Notes: a model not told the origin generated them from the sequence alone. Numbered from the stretch's first letter, positions 25,082-34,455 are shown. The stretch is 64,000 nucleotides of DNA from Erwinia sp039023475 (GCF_039023475.1 NZ_JBCHVB010000004.1:186001-250000), one strand, 5' to 3'. Numbers and translations are program-made.

Positions 25082-26215
25082 GTGTCGCTGACCCTTCTGA
25101 CGCAGCTGGCTGATATCCCCGCCAGTCAGTGGGATGCTCTTCTCCCTGACGGCGGCCCTTTTACCCGGCACGCTTTTCTCAGCACGCTGGAAGAGAGTGG
25201 CTGTCTTGGCCAGGGGACGGGCTGGCAGCCTGAGCATCTTCTCTGGTGTGAACAGGACGAAGTGCTGGCCGCCATGCCCGGCTACCGTAAAAGCCATTCG
25301 CGGGGTGAGTACGTATTCGATTTTGCCTGGGCAGAAGCCTGCCAGCGCGCGGGCGTGCCCTACTATCCCAAATGGCTGGCGGCCGTTCCCTTCAGCCCGG
25401 TCACCGGCGCCCGCCTTCTGGGCAGTGCCGAAGCGGGGCGGAAGCTGGTCGCGGCGCTCCCCGGTTTTCTTCAGCAGCGCGGATTGCTCAGCGCCCATAT
25501 CAATTTCAGCGATCGCCATGCCCATACGCTGCTTAGCGAAGAGGCGCACTGGCTTGCCCGCCTGGGCTGCCAGTATCACTGGCACAATCCGGGCTACCGG
25601 GACTTCCAGGATTTTCTCGACACGCTGATGTCGCGCAAGCGCAAGCAGATCCGCAAAGAGCGAGAGCTGGTCGCCAGCCAGGGCTTTGCATTTGAATGGC
25701 TGACCGGAGGGCAGTTAAGCGAAGCCCACTGGGATTTCGTCTATGCCTGCTACGCCAATACCTATGCCGTGCGCGGGCAGCGGCCTTATCTGACCCGGTC
25801 ATTTTTCAGCCTGCTGGCGGAAAAGATGCCGGAGGCGATCCGGGTGGTTTTGGCCACCCAGAATGGCCTGGCGGCCGCGATGGCGTTCAGTCTGGTTGAC
25901 GGCACCACGATTTATGGCCGCTACTGGGGCTGCCTGGAGGAGTTCAACCGGCTGCACTTTGAAACCTGTTTTTATCAGGGGATGGATTACGCCATTGCCA
26001 ACGGCCTGACGCGCTTCGACGCCGGAGCCCAGGGCGAGCACAAGCTGGTGCGCGGCTTTGAGCCGGTGATTACCGAATCCTGGCATTATCTTCGTCATGA
26101 GGGGCTACATGAGGCGGTTGCGGGCTTTTTGCAGCAGGAGCGTGAAGGCGTACTTGCCTGGGCGGAAGAAGCCCGCGACTCTCTGCCCTACCGGCGTGAC
26201 GGCGAAACCGGTTGA
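25082..26215 (+). CDS. FemAB-like/DUF482 GNAT-fold acyltransferase family protein
   Basis: The 377-residue product belongs to the peptidogalycan/PF04339 family, with a duplicated GNAT-like fold. Conserved blocks include RKRKQIRKERELVASQG, VYACYANTYAVRGQRPYLTRSFF and FDAGAQGEHKLVRGFEP, and the substrate and donor are unproven in bacteria. The GTG start at 25082 is supported by GGAG 7 bp upstream. The gene is monocistronic in this interval. Confidence 0.8.
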   Translation: MSLTLLTQLADIPASQWDALLPDGGPFTRHAFLSTLEESGCLGQGTGWQPEHLLWCEQDEVLAAMPGYRKSHSRGEYVFDFAWAEACQRAGVPYYPKWLAAVPFSPVTGARLLGSAEAGRKLVAALPGFLQQRGLLSAHINFSDRHAHTLLSEEAHWLARLGCQYHWHNPGYRDFQDFLDTLMSRKRKQIRKERELVASQGFAFEWLTGGQLSEAHWDFVYACYANTYAVRGQRPYLTRSFFSLLAEKMPEAIRVVLATQNGLAAAMAFSLVDGTTIYGRYWGCLEEFNRLHFETCFYQGMDYAIANGLTRFDAGAQGEHKLVRGFEPVITESWHYLRHEGLHEAVAGFLQQEREGVLAWAEEARDSLPYRRDGETG

Positions 26216-26365
26216 GCAGGCGTGGCGTCGCAGCGGTTAGAGGATCACGCCACGCGCTGAAGATGATGCATCCCTCTGCATCAGCAGGCAGATCGACGGA
26301 TAAAATACCGGGGCGCTTCCGGGCAGCCGCGACGTCAATCTGGCTGAATTGGCGGACAGCCGACC

Positions 26366-26761
26366 TCAGGTGGTCAGTAGAGTATGCAGCGCCTGGAGAT
26401 CGCGCTGCACCCATTCGCTATCCTGCTTAAACTTTTCGTCGGACATGAATGGCTGGCGAAACAGGGTGATCAGTACTTCGGCACCCTCCTGATTGCCCAC
26501 CACGCGCATCGGCACATAAATCTCCTTGCCGGAGCCAGTATCGATGTAGTGATCCATCACGCCGAAAGAGTTGTGGTCGGTGAAGCGAATTTTCACCGTG
26601 CCTTCCGGTCCGACAGTCTTCCAGTAGTGACCTTCCTGCACCAGAGGAGAATGGCTGAGCCCCGACGCCCAGTGGGGAAAATAGTCCGGTTTCCAGATCG
26701 TTTCATACAGGTCAACCCAGTTACGCGGAATGGTCAGACTGAGTGTCTGCGATGGCAGCAT
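26366..26761 (-). CDS. SRPBCC-family (START/Bet v1-like) protein
   Basis: The 131-residue product has the short helix-grip fold pattern: a Trp-rich N-terminal part (IPRNWVDLYETIWKPDYFPHWA), a central KIRFTDHNSFGVMDHYID, and a C-terminal helix with the run VQRDLQALHTLL. Members bind hydrophobic ligands; the function is unknown here. AGGAGG precedes ATG 26761. It is convergent to the acyltransferase gene. Confidence 0.75.
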   Translation of the reverse strand: MLPSQTLSLTIPRNWVDLYETIWKPDYFPHWASGLSHSPLVQEGHYWKTVGPEGTVKIRFTDHNSFGVMDHYIDTGSGKEIYVPMRVVGNQEGAEVLITLFRQPFMSDEKFKQDSEWVQRDLQALHTLLTT

Positions 26762-26966
26762 GGAACCTCCTGAACAGTTTAGGTTACTGGATTTAACCAT
26801 TCAGGCAGCAAGATGGAAAGCGTCGCGGTCTGCAATCGGCTGGGTTTCAGGCCGGTACTTGCCGTTTTCCCCTCATCATTTATCAGCAACAACGGGAAAT
26901 AACCGCCACCATGGCGGCGAATTACTATACTGAAGCGGCAGCCAAACGCTCAGCAATCCGGAGTTA

Positions 26967-27224
26967 ATGATGAAACTGAACCGCGCCCTTGCCGCATTGA
27001 GCCTCATTTTTTCCAGCGTCGCGTTTTCACAAAGCGTGCAGCCGCTGATCTTTCAGCCTAAACCGGACAACGTAGTCCTTACCCCTGCAGCTGACCGCTG
27101 CAACATCTCAATCTGCCAGCAGGATTGTTATGTTGCGAACAGCCGCTGTGACCGCAACGATAACAGTGGCTGCGGCGCAAAAATGCAGGCCTGTTTGCAG
27201 GCCTGCACATCACAGTGTCGTTAA
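26967..27224 (+). CDS. Small secreted Cys-rich protein, function unknown
   Basis: The 85-residue product has a Sec signal peptide (MMKLNRALAALSLIFSSVAFS, cleavage near AFS/QS). The mature C-terminal part has eight Cys spaced C-x4-C-x3-C-x6-C-x7-C-x6-C-x3-C-x3-C, two CxxxC pairs facing each other as in twin-CX3C helical hairpins. A Cys-rich exported protein implies disulfide bonds formed by DsbA. No family is recognised. GGAG precedes the first of two ATG codons. Confidence 0.7.
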   Translation: MMKLNRALAALSLIFSSVAFSQSVQPLIFQPKPDNVVLTPAADRCNISICQQDCYVANSRCDRNDNSGCGAKMQACLQACTSQCR

Positions 27225-27226
27225 CC

Positions 27227-27248
27227 TCAGGATTTATTTAAATCCTGA
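27227..27248. terminator. Hairpin at the shared 3' end of convergent genes
   Basis: TCAGGATTT and AAATCCTGA pair around ATTT. The stem overlaps the stop codon of the alpha/beta hydrolase gene and follows the Cys-rich gene stop, so it may serve both. Confidence 0.45.
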
Positions 27249-28237
27249 ATCAGCGTCTGGTTGAATTTTTCCGGCTCTTCCATCTGCGGGGCGTGCCCCA
27301 TGCCGTCAAATTCTATCAGCGTGGACTGCGGGATCAGGGCAGCGACCTCTTTACCCAGCACGTTATAGTGGCCGATTTTCGCCTTGATCTCCGGCGACGC
27401 AATATCGCTGCCGATAGCGGTCGTATCTGAGGTACCGATAATAAGCGTGGTCGGCATCTTCAGGTCTTTAAATTCATAGTAGACCGGCTGCGTAAAGATC
27501 ATGTCGTACTGCAAGGCGGAGTTCCAGGCGACGATCTCTTTGCCGGGCCCCGCATTCAGACCAGCCAGCATGTCGACCCAGCGATCGTATTCCGGCTTCC
27601 AGCGTCCATCGTAGTAGGTTTTCTTCTCGTAGGCTTTGATGCCGGCCGCGGTGGTTTTCAGCTCGCGCTGATACCATTCATCCACGCTACGCCAGGGGAC
27701 ACCTTTGGCTTTCCAGTCTTCCAGACCAATCGGGTTAACCATCACCAGTTTCTGCACTCCCTGCGGATACATCAGGGCGTAGCGCGTCGCCAGCATGCCG
27801 CCGGTTGAGTGCGCCACCAGCGACACCTTGTCGATATTCAGGCTGTCGAGCAGCTGGTGGGTATTCTCCGCCAGCTGATGGAAGCTGTACTGATAATGCT
27901 GCGGTTTGGTTGAGGTACAGAATCCAATCTGATCGGGCGCGATGACCCGGTAGCCCGCCTCGCTCAGCGCATCAATCGTATCCTGCCAGGTGACGCCGCA
28001 AAAATTTTTGCCGTGCATCAGTACGGCAGTACGGCCATTTGCGGTGCCTTTGGGCTTAACGTCGATGTAGCCCATTGTCACAGGCTGCTTTTGCGAGGTG
28101 AAAGCGAATTTCTGAACAGTATACGGAATATCAAAGCCCTGTAGTTCCGGGCCGTACTGCGGCGTGGTTTCAGCGGCAGAGGCCCCAAAGGCGATGAGGG
28201 CGCTCAGCATAGCCAGGCGGCGAAGGGGTTTTGACAC
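27227..28237 (-). CDS. Secreted alpha/beta-hydrolase
   Basis: The 336-residue product has a signal peptide (MSKPLRRLAMLSALIAFGASA/AE), the oxyanion-hole HG in LMHGKNFCG, a nucleophile elbow AHSTGG, an acid residue in TLIIGTSDTT and the catalytic His in FDGMGHAPQ. It acts in the periplasm or outside the cell. Substrate is unknown. It is convergent to a Cys-rich gene. Confidence 0.87.
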   Translation of the reverse strand: MSKPLRRLAMLSALIAFGASAAETTPQYGPELQGFDIPYTVQKFAFTSQKQPVTMGYIDVKPKGTANGRTAVLMHGKNFCGVTWQDTIDALSEAGYRVIAPDQIGFCTSTKPQHYQYSFHQLAENTHQLLDSLNIDKVSLVAHSTGGMLATRYALMYPQGVQKLVMVNPIGLEDWKAKGVPWRSVDEWYQRELKTTAAGIKAYEKKTYYDGRWKPEYDRWVDMLAGLNAGPGKEIVAWNSALQYDMIFTQPVYYEFKDLKMPTTLIIGTSDTTAIGSDIASPEIKAKIGHYNVLGKEVAALIPQSTLIEFDGMGHAPQMEEPEKFNQTLIQDLNKS

Positions 28238-28644
28238 GATCGGCTCCTTTTAAAATTTACAAAATGTTGAAATATTGCAAGGTGATGTGACGCAGGCTTA
28301 ACCATAGCGGAAAAAAAGAGGGAAAAAAGAGGAAATGGGCATGGACGGGGCGAGTAAGCGCTATTCTGACAAAACTTTTCACAAACAGACTGTCACGTTC
28401 TTTAACAAAAAAAGCGCTACGCGCTGGCGCATCAGCGTTTTCAGGATAAAGTTAACGTTTACGCCTGCGGGTAATAGGGGATATACATGCTGAATAACAC
28501 AGGTTGGATGGTTTCGCTGCTCTGGCTGCGCTTATGCACCATTCTGGAACCCAGAGCCTCAGCACGATCCAGTTTTTATATGCAGGCCTGATTGCGGAGA
28601 GCCAAGGTGCCAGAGGCACCTTAGCGTCGACGCGCTTTATTATG
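28238..28644. other. 407-bp spacer between the alpha/beta hydrolase and adhP
   Basis: Mostly unassigned. A 34-codon plus-strand frame at 28488 has an AGGGGATATAC upstream sequence and an overlapping longer frame at 28504, but neither resembles a known protein. A hairpin AAGGTGCC/GGCACCTT (28604-28622) may be the adhP transcript end. Confidence 0.3.
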
Positions 28645-29658
28645 CTATCGGTGCTTGAAGTCGATCACCATCCTGCCTTTGATTTTTCCTTCCAGCATTT
28701 CGCTAAAAATCGCATTAATCTCTTCAAGCGGCCTTTTGGTCACTTTTGGCACCACTTTGCCTTCGGCGGCAAACTGAAAGGCTTCGGCCAAATCCTCTCT
28801 TGTCCCGACCAGCGATCCCACCACCTCAATGCCATCCAGCACCAGCCGGGGAATATTCAGGCTCATTGATTCCGGCGGCAGACCGACGGCCACGATACGC
28901 CCCCCTGCGCGCATCGCATCCACGGCGGAGTTGAACGCCGCTTTGGCTACGGCGGTCACAACAGCCGCGTGCGCGCCGCCCGTTTTCTCCTGGATCACTT
29001 TAGCGGCATCTTCTTTCAATGAGTTCACCACCAGATCGGCCCCCATTTCGGTCGCAAACTGTAGCTGGGCATCATTGATATCCACCGCGATGACCTTCGC
29101 GTTGAAGACATTTTTAGCATATTGCAAGGCAAGGTTGCCCAAACCGCCCAGGCCGTAAATAGCGATCCATTTTCCGGGCTGAATACCGGAAACCTTCACC
29201 GCTTTATAGGTTGTCACGCCTGCGCAGGTCACGCTGCTGGCGGCAGCCGGATCCAGCCCTTCCGGCACTTTTACGGCATAATCGGCCACCACAATACACT
29301 CTTCGGCCATACCGCCATCAACGCTATAGCCGGCGTTCTGGACGCTACGGCACAGCGTTTCGTTACCGGTGGTGCAGTATTCACAGTGGCCGCAGCCTTT
29401 ATAAAACCATGCCACGCTGGCGCGATCGCCCACTTTCAACGCGCTGACGCCCGGGCCAATCTCCTTCACGATGCCGATGCCTTCATGGCCCAGTATCACC
29501 CCGGTTTTGTCACCGAAATCCCCATTCTTGACGTGAAGATCGGTATGGCAGACGCCACAACATTCCATTTTCAGCAGCGCTTCACCGTATTCCAGCGCCC
29601 GCAGCGTTTTATCAACCACGTCGACGGTATGATCTTTATTTACCACAGCAGCTTTCAT
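28645..29658 (-). CDS. adhP: Zinc-dependent alcohol dehydrogenase AdhP
   Basis: The 337-residue product matches AdhP, a cytoplasmic NAD-dependent ethanol-active medium-chain dehydrogenase. Catalytic zinc ligands are in CCGVCHTD (Cys) and GHEGIG (His-Glu), the structural-zinc Cys set is in GCGHCEYCTTGNETLC, and the NAD motif is GLGGLGNLALQYA. It is monocistronic. Confidence 0.92.
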   Translation of the reverse strand: MKAAVVNKDHTVDVVDKTLRALEYGEALLKMECCGVCHTDLHVKNGDFGDKTGVILGHEGIGIVKEIGPGVSALKVGDRASVAWFYKGCGHCEYCTTGNETLCRSVQNAGYSVDGGMAEECIVVADYAVKVPEGLDPAAASSVTCAGVTTYKAVKVSGIQPGKWIAIYGLGGLGNLALQYAKNVFNAKVIAVDINDAQLQFATEMGADLVVNSLKEDAAKVIQEKTGGAHAAVVTAVAKAAFNSAVDAMRAGGRIVAVGLPPESMSLNIPRLVLDGIEVVGSLVGTREDLAEAFQFAAEGKVVPKVTKRPLEEINAIFSEMLEGKIKGRMVIDFKHR

Positions 29659-29793
29659 CGTCCTGTCCTCTCTGAAGGTTGAACTCCCCCTTCACTATAG
29701 AGCGCTTTAAGAACTTCACTTTGATTCTTCGCAGGGAAAGCGGCGTAGCGATCGGGAGCCAATTAAATTTCAGAGTTGAGATATGCATTCAGG

Positions 29794-29819
29794 AAAATTG
29801 AAACGGCTTTTTATAAAAT
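29794..29819 (+). promoter_or_regulatory. KdgR-like operator before the uronide operon
   Basis: AATTGAAACGGCTTTTTATA fits the KdgR box pattern (a TGAAAC half facing an AT-rich GTTTCA-like half). It resembles the clearer site before kdgK and lies about 150-175 bp before the first gene. Regulation by KdgR is inference; the repressor gene is not in the window. Confidence 0.45.
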
Positions 29820-29971
29820 CAGTGAAGTGAGGACGCATTCTCTTTATGCTGATGTCATCCGCCGCTGAGGCCTGGCAACGATGCAAAGGTTTTCCGTTCG
29901 CCATCGCTCTACGTTAGCTCCATCCCCCGACGCAAGCCGGGCGTACAGGTTGGCTTAACAGGATGGTTATT

Positions 29972-31564
29972 ATGACAACACGTAAACCAGGGACGCTGAA
30001 TTACCTTGCTTATGGCTCAGGCGATTTTCTCGGTGCGGGCACGATGGCACTTACCTCGGCCTGGCTTTTGTATTTTTACACGACTTTCTGCGGCCTCAGC
30101 CCTATAGAGGCGACCTCCATTTTCGCGCTGGCGCGCGTGGTGGACGGGGTGGTCAGTCCGCTGATGGGCTATCTGACCGACCATTTCGGCTCCACCCGGC
30201 CTGGCAAACGCTTTGGTCGCCGCAAGTTCTTTATTCTGACCGGTATTCCGCTGGTATTCAGCTACAGCCTGATGTGGGTTGGCGACATGACCTATGTCTA
30301 TTACCTGCTGACTTACCTCTTCTTCGAGATAGTCTATACCTCCATTCTGGTGCCGTATGAAACGCTGGTGCCGGAGATGACCGATGACTTTAAGCAGAAA
30401 ACAAAATTTTCCGGCGCCCGCATCGCGCTGGCGCAGCTCTCCGCCATCCTGGCCGCTTTCCTGCCGGGCGTGCTGCTGAGCTATTTCGGCAAAGACAATG
30501 CCATCTCGTTTTTTTACTCAAGCCTGGTGTTTTCGGTGATCTGCGCCGGCGTACTGACGCTGGTCTATCTCTATACCTGGGAGCGACCCGCGCAGAAGAA
30601 ATCGACGGCCGCGCTGGAGGCGGAGCAACAGAAACTGACGCTGAAACAGAGCCTGTCACGCCTGAAGGTCGAGCTGACCTCCACCTTGCGCGTGCGTATT
30701 TTCCGCCAGCATCTGGGTATGTATCTTGGCGGCTATATCGCCCAGGACGTCTTTAACGCGGTGTTCACCTATTACGTGGTTTTTGTGCTGATGCAGAGTG
30801 CGACGGTGGCGTCAAACCTGATGGGTACTATGGCGATTATGCAGTTCGTGGCGGTTATCGGCCTGATCCCGCTCTGCATCCGCTTTGGCCCGGCGCCCTC
30901 CTACCGTTTTGTCGTGGTGCTGTTCGGCCTGAGCGCAGCCTCATACGGCCTGCTTTACGCTGCCGGACTGAGCGATGTCTTCTCGCTGCTGCTGCTGATT
31001 TCCGCCGTGGCGGGACTGGGTCGCGGCGGCATCAACTACGTGCCCTGGAATATCTACACCTACATTTCCGACGTGGATGAAGTGATTACCGGGCAGCGCC
31101 GCGAGGGTATTTTCGCCGGCATTATGACGCTGACGCGCAAAGCCTCTCAGGCGGGCGCCGTGATGCTGGTCGGTATCGTGATGCAGATTTCCGGCTTCGT
31201 GGCGGGCAAAAGTGAACAGACCACTACGGTGAGCCATACGATCCTCGCCATTCTCTGCGTCGGTACGCTGATCGTCCTTTGCATGGGCTTCATGGTTTCG
31301 CTGCGCTTTAAGCTCAACCTCGCCACGCATCAAATCCTGCGTGAGGAAACGGAAAAAATGCGCGCAGCGGGCGATGTCGTGCCGAATAACATTACCCCTC
31401 AGGCGCGGGCCACCGTCGAAATGCTGGCCGGGCTGCCCTATGAGTCGCTCTGGGGCAATAACAATATTGGGTATCTGAACCGTAATAAGCCCGCTGCGAA
31501 GCCGCTGTCCGATCGTCCGGCAGCCCCGCTGGCAGAACGACCATCGGATACTTTGACCCATTGA
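29972..31564 (+). CDS. GPH-family cation symporter for uronide/rhamnogalacturonan oligomers
   Basis: This is an MFS-like inner-membrane symporter of the glycoside-pentoside-hexuronide family, about 530 residues with 12 segments. GxxxD-type loop motifs, STRPGKRFGRRKFF and the conserved GINYVPWNIYTYISDVDE region are visible. The C-terminus carries a 50-residue Pro/Ala-rich hydrophilic tail unlike the core. Its operon partners, a GH105 hydrolase, an isomerase and KduD, suggest uptake of unsaturated di- or oligogalacturonides or rhamnogalacturonides (RhiT/TogT type). ATG 29972 has GGATGG 8 bp upstream; an in-frame ATG 29963 is poorer. Confidence 0.85.
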   Translation: MTTRKPGTLNYLAYGSGDFLGAGTMALTSAWLLYFYTTFCGLSPIEATSIFALARVVDGVVSPLMGYLTDHFGSTRPGKRFGRRKFFILTGIPLVFSYSLMWVGDMTYVYYLLTYLFFEIVYTSILVPYETLVPEMTDDFKQKTKFSGARIALAQLSAILAAFLPGVLLSYFGKDNAISFFYSSLVFSVICAGVLTLVYLYTWERPAQKKSTAALEAEQQKLTLKQSLSRLKVELTSTLRVRIFRQHLGMYLGGYIAQDVFNAVFTYYVVFVLMQSATVASNLMGTMAIMQFVAVIGLIPLCIRFGPAPSYRFVVVLFGLSAASYGLLYAAGLSDVFSLLLLISAVAGLGRGGINYVPWNIYTYISDVDEVITGQRREGIFAGIMTLTRKASQAGAVMLVGIVMQISGFVAGKSEQTTTVSHTILAILCVGTLIVLCMGFMVSLRFKLNLATHQILREETEKMRAAGDVVPNNITPQARATVEMLAGLPYESLWGNNNIGYLNRNKPAAKPLSDRPAAPLAERPSDTLTH

Positions 31565-31587
31565 TTTCATCTCGTAAGGAAAACGCT

Positions 31588-32727
31588 ATGCTGATCTACC
31601 CCGTAAAACACAGCCCGCTGCTGCGCCAGCCGGATCGTTTTATCTCCGCGCAGGAGCTGCATCAGCTGATCAATAAGCTGGTGGATAACCTGGTGAATAT
31701 CACCGACGACACCGGCGAGTTTTTGCTGCGGCTGGATGATGGCCGGGTTATCGATACCAAAGGCTGGGCGGGCTGGGAGTGGACGCACGGCATCGGCTTG
31801 TACGGCATCCATCAGTATTACCGGCAGACCGGCGATGACCGGCTGCGCGCCATTATTGACGACTGGTTCGCTGACCGTTTCGCCGAGGGTTCAACCACCC
31901 GCAACGTCAATACCGTCTGCCCGTTTCTGACGCTGGCTTACCGCTATGAGGAGACGCAGGATCCGCGCTGGTTACCTTATCTTGAAAGCTGGGCCGAGTG
32001 GATTATGCATGATATGCCGCGGACCGAACGCGGTGGCATGCAGCACGTCACGCTGGCGGAGGAGAATCATCAACAGATGTGGGATGACACGCTGATGATG
32101 ACCGTCCTGCCGCTGGCTAAAATTGGCAAACTACTGAACCGCAGCGACTATATTGAAGAGGCTAAATATCAGTTTCTGGTGCACACGCAGCATCTGATGG
32201 ATAAGCAAACCGGACTGTGGTTCCACGGCTGGACTTTTGAAGGCAGCCATAATTTTGCTAACGCCCGCTGGGCGCGGGGCAACAGCTGGCTGACCATCGT
32301 CATCCCGGAGTTTCTGGATCTGCTCGACCTGCCGGAAAGCGACGCCACCCGCCGCTACCTGCAACAGGTGCTGAACAGCCAGCTGGCGGCGCTGGAGCAG
32401 TGCCAGCACGAAAGCGGCCTCTGGCACACGCTGCTGGACGATCGTGACTCGTATCTGGAAGCGTCCGCCACCGCCGGCTTTGCCTTTGGCATGCTGAAGG
32501 CCGCCCGCAAGCGCTATGCCGACCAGCGCTATGTGGCGGTCGCGGAAAAAGCGCTGAAGGGACTGATTGCAAATATTAACAGCGATGGCGAACTGACCCA
32601 GGTCTCGTTCGGCACCGCAATGGGCAAAAACCTCGACTACTACCGGCAGATCCCCCTGACCTCAATGCCGTACGGTCAGGCCATGGCGATTCTGTGCCTG
32701 GTAGAATACCTGCATATTTATCTCTGA
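31588..32727 (+). CDS. Unsaturated rhamnogalacturonyl/uronyl hydrolase, GH105
   Basis: GH105 enzymes hydrate and release the terminal unsaturated uronic acid made by polysaccharide lyases, yielding 4-deoxy-5-keto-uronate. The 379-residue product has the alpha6/alpha6-barrel pattern and the catalytic Asp region near WDDTLMM, with GWEWTHGIGLYGIHQYY and NARWARGNSWL conserved. No signal peptide is present, so it acts on disaccharides already imported. AAGGAAAACGCT precedes ATG 31588, and the gene lies 23 bp after the transporter. Confidence 0.88.
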   Translation: MLIYPVKHSPLLRQPDRFISAQELHQLINKLVDNLVNITDDTGEFLLRLDDGRVIDTKGWAGWEWTHGIGLYGIHQYYRQTGDDRLRAIIDDWFADRFAEGSTTRNVNTVCPFLTLAYRYEETQDPRWLPYLESWAEWIMHDMPRTERGGMQHVTLAEENHQQMWDDTLMMTVLPLAKIGKLLNRSDYIEEAKYQFLVHTQHLMDKQTGLWFHGWTFEGSHNFANARWARGNSWLTIVIPEFLDLLDLPESDATRRYLQQVLNSQLAALEQCQHESGLWHTLLDDRDSYLEASATAGFAFGMLKAARKRYADQRYVAVAEKALKGLIANINSDGELTQVSFGTAMGKNLDYYRQIPLTSMPYGQAMAILCLVEYLHIYL

Positions 32728-32742
32728 TAAGAAGGAAAAAGC

Positions 32743-33504
32743 ATGATCCTGAATAATTTTTCTCTGCACGGAAAGGTGGCGATCGTCACCGGATGCAATA
32801 CCGGACTAGGGAAAAGTATGGCGGTAGGGCTGGCGCAGGCCGGGTGCGACATTGTGGGCATTAACCGCAGTGAACCGGCTGAGACCGCGGCTGAAGTTAC
32901 CGCGCTGGGTCGACGCTTTCTCAATCTGCAAGCCGATCTGGGCCAGCAGGCGGCGCTGCCATCGCTGGTGGAGCAGGCGGTCACGGAGTTTGGCCACATT
33001 GATATTCTGGTTAACAACGCCGGGATTATCCGTCGCCAGGATGCGATCGACTTTTCCGAAAAGGACTGGGACGAGGTGATGAACGTCAATACCCGGACGC
33101 TCTTTTTCCTCTCCCAGCAGGTGGCACGCCAGTTCATTAAACAGGGCCGCGGCGGCAAAATTATCAATATTGCTTCTATGCTTTCTTATCAGGGCGGCAT
33201 CCGCGTCCCTTCCTACACCGCATCGAAAAGTGCGGTGCTGGGCCTGACGCGCCAGCTGGCGAACGAATGGGCGAAGCACGGCATTAATGTTAACGCCATC
33301 GCACCCGGCTATTTTGCGACCAATAATACGCAGCAGCTGCGTGATGATGAAAACCGCAGTGAGGAGATCCTTGCACGTATCCCGGCAGGACGCTGGGGAG
33401 AACCTCAGGATATGATGGGGCCGGTGGTCTTTCTGGCTTCCGATGCTTCTGATTATGTTAACGGCTTTACCCTGGCCGTGGACGGCGGCTGGCTGGCACG
33501 CTAA
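32743..33504 (+). CDS. kduD: 2-keto-3-deoxygluconate (5-keto-4-deoxyuronate) dehydrogenase KduD
   Basis: KduD reduces 2,5-diketo-3-deoxygluconate to KDG. The 253-residue short-chain dehydrogenase has the cofactor motif TGCNTGLGKSMA, NNAG, the catalytic Ser in IASM, and the Tyr/Lys pair in YTASKSAV. Sequence and context (operon with a GH105 and isomerase) both fit. It feeds KDG to KdgK, whose gene is elsewhere in this window. Confidence 0.93.
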   Translation: MILNNFSLHGKVAIVTGCNTGLGKSMAVGLAQAGCDIVGINRSEPAETAAEVTALGRRFLNLQADLGQQAALPSLVEQAVTEFGHIDILVNNAGIIRRQDAIDFSEKDWDEVMNVNTRTLFFLSQQVARQFIKQGRGGKIINIASMLSYQGGIRVPSYTASKSAVLGLTRQLANEWAKHGINVNAIAPGYFATNNTQQLRDDENRSEEILARIPAGRWGEPQDMMGPVVFLASDASDYVNGFTLAVDGGWLAR

Positions 33505-33542
33505 TCCCTGTCCTTTACTCATAAGTTAACGCTGGAGAAAGT

Positions 33543-34184
33543 ATGAATATCGCATTAATGATGGAAAACAGCCAGGCGGCCAAAAACGCCGCCGTACTGG
33601 CCCAGCTTCAGGCCGTGGCGGAGCAGAATAACGACGCCGTTTTTAACGTTGGCATGAGCGATGAGCAGGATCACCACCTGACCTACATTCACCTGGGCAT
33701 CATGGCGAGCCTGCTGATTAACTCAAAAGCGGTCGATTTTGTGGTGACCGGCTGCGGTACCGGCCAGGGCGCGCTGCTGTCGCTGAACATTCACCCCGGT
33801 GTGACCTGCGGCTACTGCATCGACCCGGCTGACGCCTTCCTGTTTGCCCAGATTAATAACGGCAACGCGCTGGCGCTGCCGTTCGCCAAGGGCTTCGGCT
33901 GGGGCGCGGAGCTGAACGTACGCTACATCTTCGAGAAAGCCTTTACCGGCCGTAAAGGTGAAGGCTATCCGCCGGAGCGTAAAGAGCCGCAGGTGCGCAA
34001 TGCGGGCCTGCTTAACCAGGTCAAAAAAGCGGTGATGAAGGAGAACTATCTGGATACCCTGCTTGCCATCGATCCGGAACTGGTGAAAACCGCCGTCAGC
34101 GGTGAGCGCTTCCAGAAATGCCTGTTCGAACAGGGCAAAGATCAGGAAATTATCGCCTGGGTGAAGCAGCTAACTGCCCGTTAA
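33543..34184 (+). CDS. RpiB/LacAB-fold sugar isomerase, probable DhuI-like uronate isomerase
   Basis: The 213-residue product belongs to the ribose-5-phosphate isomerase B/LacA/LacB superfamily, with the characteristic CGTGQG loop in VVTGCGTGQGALLSLNI. In a streptococcal GAG-degradation pathway an RpiB-fold protein (DhuI) isomerises 4-deoxy-5-hexosulose-uronate before the KduD-type reductase, replacing KduI. Placement directly after KduD, with no kduI in the operon, suggests the same job here. The C-terminal 60 residues are longer than in RpiB. The exact substrate is inference. Confidence 0.75.
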   Translation: MNIALMMENSQAAKNAAVLAQLQAVAEQNNDAVFNVGMSDEQDHHLTYIHLGIMASLLINSKAVDFVVTGCGTGQGALLSLNIHPGVTCGYCIDPADAFLFAQINNGNALALPFAKGFGWGAELNVRYIFEKAFTGRKGEGYPPERKEPQVRNAGLLNQVKKAVMKENYLDTLLAIDPELVKTAVSGERFQKCLFEQGKDQEIIAWVKQLTAR

Positions 34185-34248
34185 TGCCCGATTTGCCGCG
34201 ATCGTCAGGTCGCGGCGTTATTGCACGGAAGATTACCGCCCTGCACGC

Positions 34249-34274
34249 GCCCGGTTGCTCACCGGGCCATTTTC
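34249..34274 (+). terminator. Terminator of the uronide operon
   Basis: GCCCGGT and ACCGGGC pair around TGCTC, followed by CATTTTCCC. A second weaker hairpin CCGCGA/TCGCGG lies nearer the stop (about 34197-34215). Confidence 0.6.
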
Positions 34275-34455
34275 CCTCTGTCGCCCGGGTTCACGCCCCA
34301 TTCCCTCTGCACATCACATTTATCAATCCGCCTCCGCTTTAGCCACCGTCTGTCCAGAAAGAGGCAAACCTTCCTCTTACCGTGCTAAGCCAGCTAAACT
34401 GATAGTCAGGTCGTTTACGATCGTTAACCCATTTTCCATTGATTCAGGAGCAGCA

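Noticed and set aside
28488..28592. 34-codon ORF before adhP on the plus strand
   Set aside because: An AGGGG lies upstream, but the peptide has no family and a second overlapping frame is equally plausible, so I left it as an unassigned spacer.
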